Under the pieces are notes generated by a model that was not told where the DNA came from, did not search any database, and worked only from the letters and a program-made list of their open reading frames with translations. From a bacterium (lineage in GTDB: Bacteria > Ratteibacteria > UBA8468 > B48-G9 > DTJG01), in NCBI GenBank assembly GCA_029552985.1, contig JAKPDB010000145.1, positions 1-55,563 on the forward strand: 55,563 nucleotides of DNA, in the 5' to 3' direction. Shown here piece by piece: positions 8,399 through 17,103 of the stretch. The translations under genes were made by a program, and so were the position numbers. Each line of letters begins with the position of its first letter. Within the stretch, counting starts at the first letter, position 1.

Positions 8399-10320
8399 TG
8401 AGGGTTTATCAATTTGCAAAACAGTTGAAAATTACGGCAAAGGAATTGATTGAAATTTGTGAAAATGCAGGTGTAAGTGGCAAGACCTATGTAAGTGGAT
8501 TGAAAGACCAGGAAATGGCAGCCATCAAAGAATACATGAAGAAAAGGAAACTTGCCGGAAAGCCCATTGTTTCAACTGGAACAGAAACTGTTGGAGAAAT
8601 TGCTTCGAAATTAGGTATTTCAGCATCAGAAATTATCAAAAATCTTTCGGATATTGGTATCAGTGCCTCCATTAACGATAGATTGGGACCCGAAAACATA
8701 AAAAAACTATGCGATGCTATTGGTGTTAGTGTGGAATTCAAAAAGACAAGGGAAAGTTACATTCTGGGTACTGCCATAGAAACTGATAAAGACCTTGTTC
8801 CACGGGCTCCTGTAGTAACAGTGATGGGTCATGTTGACCATGGAAAGACCACAATACTTGATTATATCCGCAAATCAAATGTTGCTGCAAAAGAATTCGG
8901 ACAGATTACCCAGAAGATTGGTGCTTACAAGGTGAATCTGAACGAAGGTTCCATTGTTTTTATCGACACTCCAGGACATGAAATTTTCACAGCAATGAGA
9001 GCCAGGGGGGCGCAAATTACAGATATTGTGGTTCTTGTCGTGGCTGCTGACGAAGGAGTGAAATTACAGACAGTAGAAGCCATAAACCACTGCAAGGCAG
9101 CTGGAGTCCCTGTGATTGTTGCCATCAATAAGATTGATAAACCAAATGCAAATCCTGAAGCTGTGAAGAAACAATTGAGCGAGTACGGGCTTGTGCCCGA
9201 AGAATGGGGAGGGCAGACAGTTTTTCTTAATGTTTCAGGTGTGACTGGCGCCAATATCAAAGAATTGCTCGAAATCATTCTTCTTATGGGTGAAATGATG
9301 GAGTTGAAGGCAAATCCTGAAAGACCTGGTGAGGGAGTTGTTCTTGAAGCATACCTTCATAAGCAAAAAGGGCCTGTTATTGATTTGCTTGTTCAAAATG
9401 GATCGGTTCGGACAGGGGACTATTTTGTTTGCGGTGAGACATGGGGTAAGGTAAGAGCAATGTTTGACGAAAACGGGCAAAAACTTGAAAAAGCAGGACC
9501 ATCAACTCCTATGGAAGTTCTTGGTGCCAGCTCTGTTGCGGTACCTGGTGATATTTTCAAAGTCGTTAATTCAGAGGCAGATGCTCGAAGAATTGCTGAG
9601 GGAAAAAAACAGGCAAATAAGGCCGCTCAGGAAAGGGTGCAAAAAGTTCTTACTCTTGAGGACCTTCAGAAACAAATTATTCAGGGAACCTTGAAGGAAT
9701 TGAAAATTATTCTTAAAACAGATTCAATTGGTTCTCAAGAAGCAATTAAATCATCTCTTGAAAAACTCAGTCAGGCCTCAATAGAAAAACAGGGACCATC
9801 TGTGAATTTAATACATTGCGGACTTGGTTCGGTGAGCGAGTCAGATATACTCCTTGCGGCATGTTCACAGGCGGTTATATTCGGGTACAACATTGGCATT
9901 GATTCAAAAGCCGAAAATCTTTCCAAACAACATGGAATAGAAATTAAAACTTACCGACTTGTATATGACCTGATCGAGGATGTCAAAAATACGCTTGAAG
10001 GCATGATGAAACCACAGGAAATTGAAGTAATGGTGGGACAGGCGCTTGTAAAACAGGTTTTCAAAATTGGTAGAAATCAATCGGTCGCTGGCTGTCTTGT
10101 GGTTGATGGTAAGGTAATCAGGGATTCAAAGGTGAAAATTGTCAGGAATGGAAAATTTGTTTTTGAAGGATATCTTTCCAGTTTGAAAAGATTCAAAAAT
10201 TCTGTGAAAGAAGTTACCACCAATACTGAATGCGGTATAGGAATTAGTGGTTTCAATGATTTCCAACAGGGTGATATTATCCAGGTTTATCAGAAAGTTC
10301 AGAAAGGAGCAGACGTGTGA
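8398..10320 (+). CDS. infB: Translation initiation factor IF-2
   Basis: GTPase that places initiator fMet-tRNA on the 30S subunit. 640 residues, a short form (E. coli has 890) with a reduced N-terminus. Two IF2-N modules are visible: residues 1-45 (VYQFAKQLKITAKELIEIC) and about 65-115 (TVGEIASKLGISASEIIKNL). The G domain has G1 GHVDHGKT (144-151), DTPGHEIF and NKIDKPNA. Domains II to IV follow, with the C-terminal tRNA-binding region around NTECGIGISGFNDF. Coupled to nusA through TAATG and to the HIT gene through a GTGA overlap. Confidence 0.97.
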   Translation: MRVYQFAKQLKITAKELIEICENAGVSGKTYVSGLKDQEMAAIKEYMKKRKLAGKPIVSTGTETVGEIASKLGISASEIIKNLSDIGISASINDRLGPENIKKLCDAIGVSVEFKKTRESYILGTAIETDKDLVPRAPVVTVMGHVDHGKTTILDYIRKSNVAAKEFGQITQKIGAYKVNLNEGSIVFIDTPGHEIFTAMRARGAQITDIVVLVVAADEGVKLQTVEAINHCKAAGVPVIVAINKIDKPNANPEAVKKQLSEYGLVPEEWGGQTVFLNVSGVTGANIKELLEIILLMGEMMELKANPERPGEGVVLEAYLHKQKGPVIDLLVQNGSVRTGDYFVCGETWGKVRAMFDENGQKLEKAGPSTPMEVLGASSVAVPGDIFKVVNSEADARRIAEGKKQANKAAQERVQKVLTLEDLQKQIIQGTLKELKIILKTDSIGSQEAIKSSLEKLSQASIEKQGPSVNLIHCGLGSVSESDILLAACSQAVIFGYNIGIDSKAENLSKQHGIEIKTYRLVYDLIEDVKNTLEGMMKPQEIEVMVGQALVKQVFKIGRNQSVAGCLVVDGKVIRDSKVKIVRNGKFVFEGYLSSLKRFKNSVKEVTTNTECGIGISGFNDFQQGDIIQVYQKVQKGADV

Positions 10321-10664
10321 ATCAGGATTGTGTATTCTGTAGAATATCTGAAGGAAAAAGTCCTGCAAGAGTAGTTTATGAAAGCGAGGATATTATCGCA
10401 TTTCACGATATCAATCCCCAAGCCCCTGTGCATTTGCTGATTATTCCACGCAGGCATTTTATAAATTTACTTGACATTGACCACCAGAATTCCATAATTC
10501 TGGCAAAAATGCTCTGTGTTGCCACAGAACTTGCAAGACAAATGAAAATAGCAGAAACAGGTTTCAGAATTGTAATCAACACAAACAGATATGCAGGTCA
10601 GAGTATCGACCATTTTCATATTCATGTCCTTGGTGGTCGGATAATGCAATGGCCACCAGGTTGA
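10317..10664 (+). CDS. HIT family nucleotide-binding protein
   Basis: Histidine triad protein of the HINT type, likely a purine nucleoside phosphoramidase or nucleotide hydrolase in the cytoplasm. 115 residues, normal length. The triad is HFHIHVLGG near the C-terminus, with the N-terminal zinc-type CVFCRI and the conserved VYESEDIIAFHDINPQAPVHLLIIPRRH. Starts with GTG overlapping the infB stop (GTGA), so translation is coupled. The physiological substrate cannot be told from sequence. Confidence 0.93.
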   Translation: MNQDCVFCRISEGKSPARVVYESEDIIAFHDINPQAPVHLLIIPRRHFINLLDIDHQNSIILAKMLCVATELARQMKIAETGFRIVINTNRYAGQSIDHFHIHVLGGRIMQWPPG

Positions 10665-10676
10665 TACCAGCCAGTT

Positions 10677-11522
10677 ATGAATATTGTACGTATCAGAGAT
10701 TGCATGATCGGGGGTTCTAAACTGTGTATCATTGCCGGTCCATGTGTGCTGGAAAGCGAATCTCTTGCGTTAGAAGTTGCCGAAGCCATGCACTCCCTGA
10801 CACAAAAATTCAGAATGTCGTATATTTTCAAGGGCTCTTTTGATAAAGCAAATCGGTCTTCAATTCATTCATACAGAGGCCCTGGTCTGGACAAAGGACT
10901 GCAGATTCTTGAATCTGTCAAAAACCATATCGGTGTTCCTGTTCTGACTGATGTTCATTGCGTGGTACAGGTACGACCGGTTTCAGAAGTTGTTGATGTT
11001 ATTCAGATTCCGGCTTTCTTATGCAGACAGACAGACCTTCTCGTCAGTGCAGCAAAGTCAAAAAAGGCTGTGAATGTAAAAAAGGGGCAATTTATGTCAC
11101 CGTGGGAAGCAGGTAATATCATAGAAAAGCTTGAATTATCCGGTTGCAAGAAAATTCTCATTACTGAAAGAGGAACCAGTTTTGGATATAATAATCTTGT
11201 GGTGGACTTTCGTTCTTTGCCTGTCATGAGAAAATATGGATGGCCTGTTGTTTTTGACGGAACTCACAGTGTTCAACAGCCGGGTGCACTTGGAAAGTCA
11301 TCCGGTGGACAGAAAGAATTTGTTCTGTATCTGTGCAGAGCTGCTATTAGTGTTGGTTGCGACGCCATTTTTCTTGAGGTCCATCCCGAACCGAAAAACG
11401 CATTATCAGATGGCCCTAACATGGTGGCTCTTTCTTCAATGAAATTTCTTCTTGAGCAATTGAGTGAAATCTGGGATACAGTGATTAAAATCAGAGATAG
11501 ATATGAAGACAAGTTTCAGTGA
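10677..11522 (+). CDS. kdsA: 3-deoxy-8-phosphooctulonate (Kdo8P) synthase
   Basis: Condenses phosphoenolpyruvate with arabinose 5-phosphate to give Kdo 8-phosphate, the first committed step toward the Kdo of LPS inner core. 281 residues, typical. Family motifs: IAGPCVLESE near the N-terminus, FKGSFDKANRSSIHSYRGPGL, LTDVHC, IQIPAFLCRQTDLL, ERGTSFGYNNLVVDFRSLP and FDGTHSVQQPG. First of three consecutive Kdo-pathway genes. It overlaps the next gene's longest start by 20 nt. Confidence 0.96.
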   Translation: MNIVRIRDCMIGGSKLCIIAGPCVLESESLALEVAEAMHSLTQKFRMSYIFKGSFDKANRSSIHSYRGPGLDKGLQILESVKNHIGVPVLTDVHCVVQVRPVSEVVDVIQIPAFLCRQTDLLVSAAKSKKAVNVKKGQFMSPWEAGNIIEKLELSGCKKILITERGTSFGYNNLVVDFRSLPVMRKYGWPVVFDGTHSVQQPGALGKSSGGQKEFVLYLCRAAISVGCDAIFLEVHPEPKNALSDGPNMVALSSMKFLLEQLSEIWDTVIKIRDRYEDKFQ

Positions 11523-12498
11523 AAGAAAAATTTTGATGGCGGCAAAAAGGGTAATAGACATTGAGGTAGCCAATCTTCTTAAAGCAAAGAAGCATCTGGG
11601 TTCAGAATTTGTGAAAGCCATCAGAATGCTTGCGTCATGCAAAGGAAAGGTGATTGTGACTGGTATCGGTAAAAGCGGAATCATTGGCAGAAAGATCTCT
11701 GCAACGCTTGCAAGTACAGGGACACCATCAACGTTTTTACATCCAGGAGAAGCAATTCATGGGGACCTTGGTGTAGTGGGCAGGTCAGATGTAGTTATTG
11801 CTATTTCAAATAGCGGTGAAACTGACGAAATTTTGAAAATAGTTCCTTCATTAAAGAAAATCGGTACCCCGATTATCAGTATCACCTCTGACTCCAGAAG
11901 TTCTCTTGGTTTGCAGAGTAACATTGTTTTGAATACTGGAACCATTCAAGAAGCAGATCCGTTTTCTCTAATACCAAGTTCCAGCACAACTACTGCACTT
12001 GTCCTCGGGGATGCCATTGCAATTACTCTGCTATCGATTAAAGGATTTCAAAAACAGGATTATGCCTTTTACCACCCTGGAGGCAATCTTGGTCGAAGGT
12101 TGATGTTAAAAGTAAAGGATGTCATGCAAACAGGAGAGAAGATTCCAGTTGTTAATTCAGACAGTTCAATGGAAGAGGCGATTACAGAAATTAACAGAAA
12201 AAATCTCGGCTTTACGCTTGTAATTGATAAAAAAGAAAGGGTCGTTGGAATTATCACTGATGGGGACATCAGAAGATTACTGGCAAAGAAAAAGAATGTT
12301 TTTGGTTTTAAGACATCAGAGTGTATGACGCATAATCCACTGGGTATAGAAGAAGAAAAACTTGCGGTTCAGGCACTTGCCATTATGGAAGAAAAAGAAA
12401 TTACTTGTCTTGTCATCAGGGACAAACAGGGTAGAGCGAAAGGGATTGTGCATCTTCACGACCTTCTGGGAAAGAGACAATTCAGTCAGGAACTCTAA
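11503..12498 (+). CDS. kdsD: Arabinose-5-phosphate isomerase (KdsD/KpsF/GutQ family)
   Basis: Interconverts ribulose 5-phosphate and arabinose 5-phosphate, the substrate for KdsA. 331 residues, with an N-terminal SIS domain (about 30-170; GIGKSGIIGRKISATLASTGTPSTFLHP, SNSGETDEI) and two C-terminal CBS domains (about 205-325). The GDLG and HPGGNLGRR motifs are conserved in the family. The ATG at 11503 overlaps kdsA by 20 nt; an in-frame ATG at 11536, just after the kdsA stop, is also possible. Neither has a strong Shine-Dalgarno, which suggests translational coupling. Confidence 0.94.
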   Translation: MKTSFSERKILMAAKRVIDIEVANLLKAKKHLGSEFVKAIRMLASCKGKVIVTGIGKSGIIGRKISATLASTGTPSTFLHPGEAIHGDLGVVGRSDVVIAISNSGETDEILKIVPSLKKIGTPIISITSDSRSSLGLQSNIVLNTGTIQEADPFSLIPSSSTTTALVLGDAIAITLLSIKGFQKQDYAFYHPGGNLGRRLMLKVKDVMQTGEKIPVVNSDSSMEEAITEINRKNLGFTLVIDKKERVVGIITDGDIRRLLAKKKNVFGFKTSECMTHNPLGIEEEKLAVQALAIMEEKEITCLVIRDKQGRAKGIVHLHDLLGKRQFSQEL

Positions 12499-12499
12499 T

Positions 12500-13012
12500 A
12501 TGGACTTTTCAAGAATTAAACTTGTTGCCACAGATGTTGATGGAGTACTTACAAATGGCAGGATATTCTATGGAGATGTGGGTAAACAGGGAAAGTTTTT
12601 TTCGGTCAGGGATGGATTTGCTTTTAAGCTGTTGAAATTAGCGGGTCTTAGAAGTGTAATTATTACTGGTAAGAAAACTGGTATTGTAAAAAGTAGATTT
12701 TCGGATGTGCAGGTAGATTCAATCTATGAAAACATTGACGATAAAATGGCAGTGATAAAAAAAATTTGCAGGAAAGAATGTATGACAATGGAAGAAATTT
12801 GTTATATTGGCGATGACATACTTGATATGGATGTATTAAAAAGCGTGGGTTTTTCAGTTGCTCCGCGTGATGCAGATGAAGAAGTAAAGAAGATTGTAAT
12901 GTATGTTACTTCAAGAAAGTCGGGTGAAGGGGCTTTCAGAGAATGCGTGGAAATAATATTAAAAGGACAGAGAAAATGGCAAAAAGTGCTGGAAAGGTTA
13001 TCACAATTTTGA
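12500..13012 (+). CDS. kdsC: Kdo8P phosphatase KdsC (HAD family)
   Basis: Removes the phosphate from Kdo 8-phosphate to release Kdo. About 170 residues, typical of the tetrameric KdsC class of HAD enzymes without a cap. The HAD motif I is VATDVDGVLTNG (nucleophile Asp in DVDG); later come VIITGKKTGIV, YIGDDILDMDVLK and SVAPRDADEEVK. I start at the ATG at 12500, one base after the kdsD stop; a longer open frame upstream only overlaps kdsD. The 3' end overlaps the following lipoprotein gene by 37 nt. Confidence 0.94.
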   Translation: MDFSRIKLVATDVDGVLTNGRIFYGDVGKQGKFFSVRDGFAFKLLKLAGLRSVIITGKKTGIVKSRFSDVQVDSIYENIDDKMAVIKKICRKECMTMEEICYIGDDILDMDVLKSVGFSVAPRDADEEVKKIVMYVTSRKSGEGAFRECVEIILKGQRKWQKVLERLSQF

Positions 13013-13545
13013 TGGTTTTTTTAATAATGATGTCAGGATGTACTCGCAAGAAACCATCCCTTGAAACTCAGGAGTCAGGGCAAATTTTGAAAAATTTTAC
13101 ACTGGAATTTTTTGACAATTCTTTCAAAATCACACTGGTGGGACTGGCTGCAGAAAAAAAGCAGGATTCTCATACAGCAGTTTCACAACCGGCAATCGAA
13201 ATCAAGAGTAAAAATTTCATCCTTGATATCAAAACAGGTTCTAAGGGAACAGGCGAGTTGTTTCTTGATCCCTCAACGCAGGCTATCACAAAAATCGTAA
13301 TACAGAACGATATTATGATAATCCAGAAAAATCCAGAAAACTCTCAAATTAATTTTTCAGCCACATGTGAAAAACTGACTTATATTGAAAAGGACGATAC
13401 TGTGATTATGGAAGGTTCACCACAGGTGAATCAGGGAGCAAATTTTTACAGTGCCGACCGCATCATATACACATTCAAAGAAAATAAACTCAGGTTTGAA
13501 GGAAATGTTCAGGTTCGTTTCAAAAAAAGCTCTGGTAGTAGTTAG
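12976..13545 (+). CDS. LptC/LptA (OstA)-like LPS-transport lipoprotein
   Basis: Likely periplasmic part of the LPS export bridge. About 189 residues from ATG 12976, preceded by AGGACAGAG. Residues 1-22 are a lipoprotein signal with a hydrophobic core and lipobox-like MMSGC, giving Cys22 as lipidation site. Then follow two beta-jellyroll stretches: an LptC-like part (KNFTLEFFDNSFKITLVG and onward) and a C-terminal OstA/LptA-like part (VIMEGSPQVNQGANFYSADR, then KLRFEGNVQVRF). E. coli LptC has a membrane helix rather than a lipid anchor. Position after kdsD-kdsC matches lptC/lptA of Proteobacteria. Exact assignment as LptC or LptA is uncertain. Confidence 0.75.
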   Translation: MAKSAGKVITILMVFLIMMSGCTRKKPSLETQESGQILKNFTLEFFDNSFKITLVGLAAEKKQDSHTAVSQPAIEIKSKNFILDIKTGSKGTGELFLDPSTQAITKIVIQNDIMIIQKNPENSQINFSATCEKLTYIEKDDTVIMEGSPQVNQGANFYSADRIIYTFKENKLRFEGNVQVRFKKSSGSS

Positions 13546-14533
13546 TATTTTTGTTTTGTTAAATCTTGCATTAAGCCGAGCTGAAACTGTCAGGATTTGT
13601 GTGTGGGAAGGTAGTCAGAAGCCGCCTCTGGAATCCTTCAGGGGAAAATACAGGGGACAGCTGTCCCTGGTCAAATGGAACAAAAAGTATCTTGTCATCA
13701 ATACAATGGATGTTGAAGAATATTTATTCGGTGTTGTCGGGAAAGAGATGGAAAAATCCTGGCCATTTGAGGCATTAAAAGCACAGGCAGTTTGTTCACG
13801 AACTCTGATATACTACTATAAAGATTTGGCGATGAAAAAAAACATGCCTTATGATGTCAGTGATACAATATACCATCAGGTGTATGGCGGTATAACAAGC
13901 GAGGACGAAGCCATCGTTAGAGCAGTTGAAGAAACCTACAATCAGGTACTTATTGGGAAAAAAGACAATAAAGGATATAATATCCTTCCGACATTTTTTC
14001 ATGCGTGTTGTGGCGGCCACACAGCTTCAGCTGAAAATACGTGGGGCGGTAAGTACTTTTTGCTTAATGGTGTTGAAGATCCGTACTGTGAGGGGACTCC
14101 ATTTTATTGGTGGAGTAAGACCTTCACCAGAAATGAAATCAGTTCTATTGTTGGAACAGATGTTAATGCAGTGGATGCTATTGGATTTGACAGCAGTGGC
14201 CGTGTGAGGCGAATTGAATTTTCAGGAAAGACCGGGAAAAAGGTAATGAGTGCAGAAAATTTCAGGATGTTAACGATAAACAATAACACGACATTCAAAT
14301 CTGCAAAAACTTTGCCAAGCACAATGTTTACTGTGTCGAAAAAAGGCGATTATTTCGTTTTCAGTGGTAAAGGTTATGGACATGGCGTTGGAATGTGTCA
14401 GTGGGGCGCAAGGCGAATGGCAGAAGAGGGCAAAAATTACGCAGAAATCCTCAGTCACTATTTCCCGAATCTTGTGCTTGTTTCGTTCAGTGAGATACCT
14501 GCGAATAGTAATGTGGGTACCGAAGAACCATAA
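13505..14533 (+). CDS. SpoIID/LytB-like peptidoglycan glycan-strand enzyme, exported
   Basis: SpoIID-family proteins cut peptidoglycan glycan strands stripped of stem peptides or enhance amidases. 342 residues from ATG 13505, which has GAAGG-like sequence upstream; a signal peptide (FVSKKALVVVSIFVLLNLALSRA) sends it to the periplasm. Conserved family blocks: YLFGVVGKEMEKSWPFEALKAQAV (with the expected catalytic-type Glu), then CCGGHTASAENTWGG, and the C-terminal GKGYGHGVGMCQWGARRMA. It overlaps the lipoprotein gene by 41 nt. Presence in a diderm operon with LPS genes suggests a vegetative cell-wall role, not sporulation. Confidence 0.88.
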   Translation: MFRFVSKKALVVVSIFVLLNLALSRAETVRICVWEGSQKPPLESFRGKYRGQLSLVKWNKKYLVINTMDVEEYLFGVVGKEMEKSWPFEALKAQAVCSRTLIYYYKDLAMKKNMPYDVSDTIYHQVYGGITSEDEAIVRAVEETYNQVLIGKKDNKGYNILPTFFHACCGGHTASAENTWGGKYFLLNGVEDPYCEGTPFYWWSKTFTRNEISSIVGTDVNAVDAIGFDSSGRVRRIEFSGKTGKKVMSAENFRMLTINNNTTFKSAKTLPSTMFTVSKKGDYFVFSGKGYGHGVGMCQWGARRMAEEGKNYAEILSHYFPNLVLVSFSEIPANSNVGTEEP

Positions 14534-14547
14534 TACAGGAGGTTGAT

Positions 14548-14907
14548 ATGATTTTTCATTTGCAGCCAGTGCATGTACAACTGGATTCTGGTTTTGAGCA
14601 ACTGGCAGAAAAAAAGTTTTCACGGCTTGAAAGATTTTTTCCTGGCGAGCCAGAAGTACATCTTCTGATAAAAAAGGAAAAATTTGAATTTATTATTGAG
14701 GTGAAGATACGGTATCGCAAAAAGGTCACATTTATGAAAACCAGTTCGAACAATTTAAATATTGGACTTGATGACATCATAAACAAAATGAAAAACCATC
14801 TGAGTAAATTACATGACAAAAAGCATAACAAGAAAAATAGAAAATCAGAGGAAATCGCATTTTTCAGTTCCACAGTTCATACTGAAACAGAGGAGGAATC
14901 AACATGA
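14548..14907 (+). CDS. hpf: Ribosome hibernation promoting factor (short HPF/YfiA family)
   Basis: Binds the 30S decoding region in stationary phase and stops translation. 119 residues: the beta-alpha-beta-beta-beta-alpha core is present (HLQPVHVQLDSGFEQLAEKKF, then the basic helix DDIINKMKNHLSKLHDKKHNKK) but there is no long C-terminal dimerisation domain, so this is a short form. Strong Shine-Dalgarno AGGAGG 6 nt before the ATG. The stop overlaps ptsN as ATGA. hpf next to ptsN is the arrangement of rpoN operons in Proteobacteria. Confidence 0.88.
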   Translation: MIFHLQPVHVQLDSGFEQLAEKKFSRLERFFPGEPEVHLLIKKEKFEFIIEVKIRYRKKVTFMKTSSNNLNIGLDDIINKMKNHLSKLHDKKHNKKNRKSEEIAFFSSTVHTETEEEST

Positions 14908-15377
14908 AAATCAGTGAATTTATCAGTGAAAAAGAGATAATAATCGGAATGAAAGCGACCCAGAAGCAGGATGCACTTGATGAATTGCTGCAGGTTCTAG
15001 AAAAAAACGGACTTTTGAAGGATAGAAAGCAGGTTCTGGAAACTCTTATGGAACGAGAAAAGCTTGGTTCAACTGGTATCGGACAGGGAATTGCAGTGCC
15101 TCACGCAAAGACAGACCAGATCAATAATCTTGTTTGCGCCCTTGGTATCTCAGAAAAAGGTGTAGATTTTGATTCCCTTGATGGCGAACCGGTTTATATC
15201 ATATTTCTTGTTCTGGCTCCTACAGGGGCAACAGGAATCCATCTTAAGGCACTTGCCAAGATAGCAAGGCTTTTGAAGGATAAGGTATTCAGGAACTATC
15301 TAAAGATGAGTAAAACTCCTCAGGAAGCATATCAAATTATAAAGGATGACGAAGAACGATTGAATAGCACTGGATAA
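14904..15377 (+). CDS. ptsN: PTS EIIA component, nitrogen/fructose type (PtsN-like)
   Basis: Phosphoacceptor protein of the phosphotransferase system. 157 residues, a single PTS_EIIA type 2 domain. The phosphorylated His is His67 in GQGIAVPHAKT; other family motifs are REKLGSTGIG and VFLVLAPTG-like FLVLAPTGATGIHLKAL. The absence of EIIB/EIIC domains and proximity to hpf and ptsI favour a regulatory (PTS-Ntr) role over sugar uptake. GAGGAGG ribosome site ahead of the ATG, which overlaps the hpf stop. Confidence 0.9.
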   Translation: MKISEFISEKEIIIGMKATQKQDALDELLQVLEKNGLLKDRKQVLETLMEREKLGSTGIGQGIAVPHAKTDQINNLVCALGISEKGVDFDSLDGEPVYIIFLVLAPTGATGIHLKALAKIARLLKDKVFRNYLKMSKTPQEAYQIIKDDEERLNSTG

Positions 15378-15381
15378 AAAG

Positions 15382-17103
15382 ATGAAACGTTTTGACGGGA
15401 TTCCTGTATCCGGAGGTATTGCCATAGGACAACTGAAACTGATCAGGAATGTTTTTTTGCTTCCACCTGAAAAAAAAATCACAGAAAAACAGGTTGACTC
15501 TGAAATTGAAAAGTTTGAAAATGCTTTGAGGAACGCAGAAAAAGATATTCTTGAAACACAGAAAAAGGTGTCTTCTGTTCTTGGGAAAAAATACGCTGAA
15601 ATTTTTGCGATTCATTCAATGTTTCTGCAGGACAAGTTTTTAAGAGAACAAACGATTCGTAACATCAGAACAGATCAGGTTGAGGCAATTCATGCGTTTC
15701 ATAAAACTATTGAAAATCTTCAGGCGCTTTTTGGTAAGACAGACGAGGATCTTGCAAAAGATAGAAGAAGGGACCTTCTTGATGTTGCTGAAAGGATTTT
15801 TTCTTATCTGAGAGGCGAAAAGAAAGAAAAGGTTTTTGATAAGCCAGTGATTATTGTTGCGCACGACCTTTCTCCATCACAGACAGTTTCGTTTGAAAAG
15901 AAATATGTGCTGGGGTTCGCAACAGAAATGGGTAGTGAGACATCTCATACCGCAATAATGGCAAAGGCACTGGAAATTCCAGCTGTTGTTGGGCTTGGAA
16001 ACATTTTACAGGACATCGTTGAAGGGCAGGATGCAATTCTTGATGGAATAGATGGCTATTTAATTGTTGATCCTTCATCAACAGTTCTCACAGAATACAG
16101 AAAAAGAAGGGCCCAATTTATCAAACAACGTAAAACCTTTTTTCTGACCAGGAAACTTGAAGCGCAAACAAAAGATGGAGTGAAGATTAATCTGATGGCT
16201 AACATTTCTCTTCCAGAGGAGGCAACAACAGCTTTAAAATATGGCGCTGAAGGTATAGGGCTTTTCCGTACAGAATTTCTTTTTCTTAACAGAAATGACC
16301 TGCCTTCTGAAGATGAACAATATGAGTCGTATAGAAGGGTCGCTTCAATTATGGAGGGCAGGCAGGTTGTGATTCGAACGCTTGACATCGGCGGTGACAA
16401 ATTTATGTCTTCATTTCAGTCCTCAATGGACCTCAATCCTTTTCTCGGCTGGCGCGCCATCAGATTCTGTCTCAGTCGGAAAGACATCTTCAAAACCCAG
16501 TTGAAGGCAATATTGAGGGCAGGTTATCATGGAAATTTCAAAATTATGATTCCTATGGTTTCCACTTTTGAAGAAATCAAGAAGACCCGTCAAATTATTG
16601 CTGAATCTATACGAGAGTTAAAAAAAGAAAGAAAACAGTTTAAGTGTTTACCGATTGGAATTATGATTGAAATTCCATCAGCAGCACTCCAGGCAGAATC
16701 CTTTGCAAAGGAGGCAGATTTCTTCAGTCTCGGTACAAATGACCTTATTCAATATACGATTGCTGTGGACAGGATCAATGAGAAAATTTCTTATCTGTAC
16801 CAGCCATGTAATCCAGCTGTGCTGAAACTTATAAGTATGACTGTTGAGGCAGCCAGAAAGGCAGATATTGAGGTAAGTGTGTGCGGTGAAACAGCATCTC
16901 TACCAGAAACTGTGGTATTTTTTATTGGTATTGGAATAAGAAATCTCAGTATGGCGCCTGCTGCGATTCCCCAGATCAAACAGTTAATACGCAGGATTTC
17001 TTATGAAAAAGCAAAAGAATTGTCTGAAAGGGTCTTCAATTTTACCACACACAAAGAGATATTTGAGTTTTTGAAAAACAATATAGAAAAGGACCTGTTA
17101 TGA
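15382..17103 (+). CDS. ptsI: Phosphoenolpyruvate-protein phosphotransferase (Enzyme I)
   Basis: Transfers phosphate from PEP to HPr at the head of the PTS chain. 573 residues, typical of sugar-type EI without the GAF domain of PtsP. N-terminal HPr-binding domain; the phospho-His is His189 in GSETSHTAIMAKALEIPAVVG. The PEP-binding barrel carries GIGLFRTEFLFL, VIRTLDIGGDK, IGIMIEIPSAA, FFSLGTNDLIQYT and the C-terminal VCGETA. No HPr (ptsH) or HPr kinase is encoded in the window. It overlaps the following isomerase gene as ATGA. Confidence 0.96.
   Translation: MKRFDGIPVSGGIAIGQLKLIRNVFLLPPEKKITEKQVDSEIEKFENALRNAEKDILETQKKVSSVLGKKYAEIFAIHSMFLQDKFLREQTIRNIRTDQVEAIHAFHKTIENLQALFGKTDEDLAKDRRRDLLDVAERIFSYLRGEKKEKVFDKPVIIVAHDLSPSQTVSFEKKYVLGFATEMGSETSHTAIMAKALEIPAVVGLGNILQDIVEGQDAILDGIDGYLIVDPSSTVLTEYRKRRAQFIKQRKTFFLTRKLEAQTKDGVKINLMANISLPEEATTALKYGAEGIGLFRTEFLFLNRNDLPSEDEQYESYRRVASIMEGRQVVIRTLDIGGDKFMSSFQSSMDLNPFLGWRAIRFCLSRKDIFKTQLKAILRAGYHGNFKIMIPMVSTFEEIKKTRQIIAESIRELKKERKQFKCLPIGIMIEIPSAALQAESFAKEADFFSLGTNDLIQYTIAVDRINEKISYLYQPCNPAVLKLISMTVEAARKADIEVSVCGETASLPETVVFFIGIGIRNLSMAPAAIPQIKQLIRRISYEKAKELSERVFNFTTHKEIFEFLKNNIEKDLL

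Noticed and set aside
11003-11227. Antisense reading frames inside kdsA, infB, rimO, dnaE, pstC and other genes
   Set aside because: They overlap strongly conserved coding sequence, have no ribosome sites and encode no recognisable domains; they are chance shadows.
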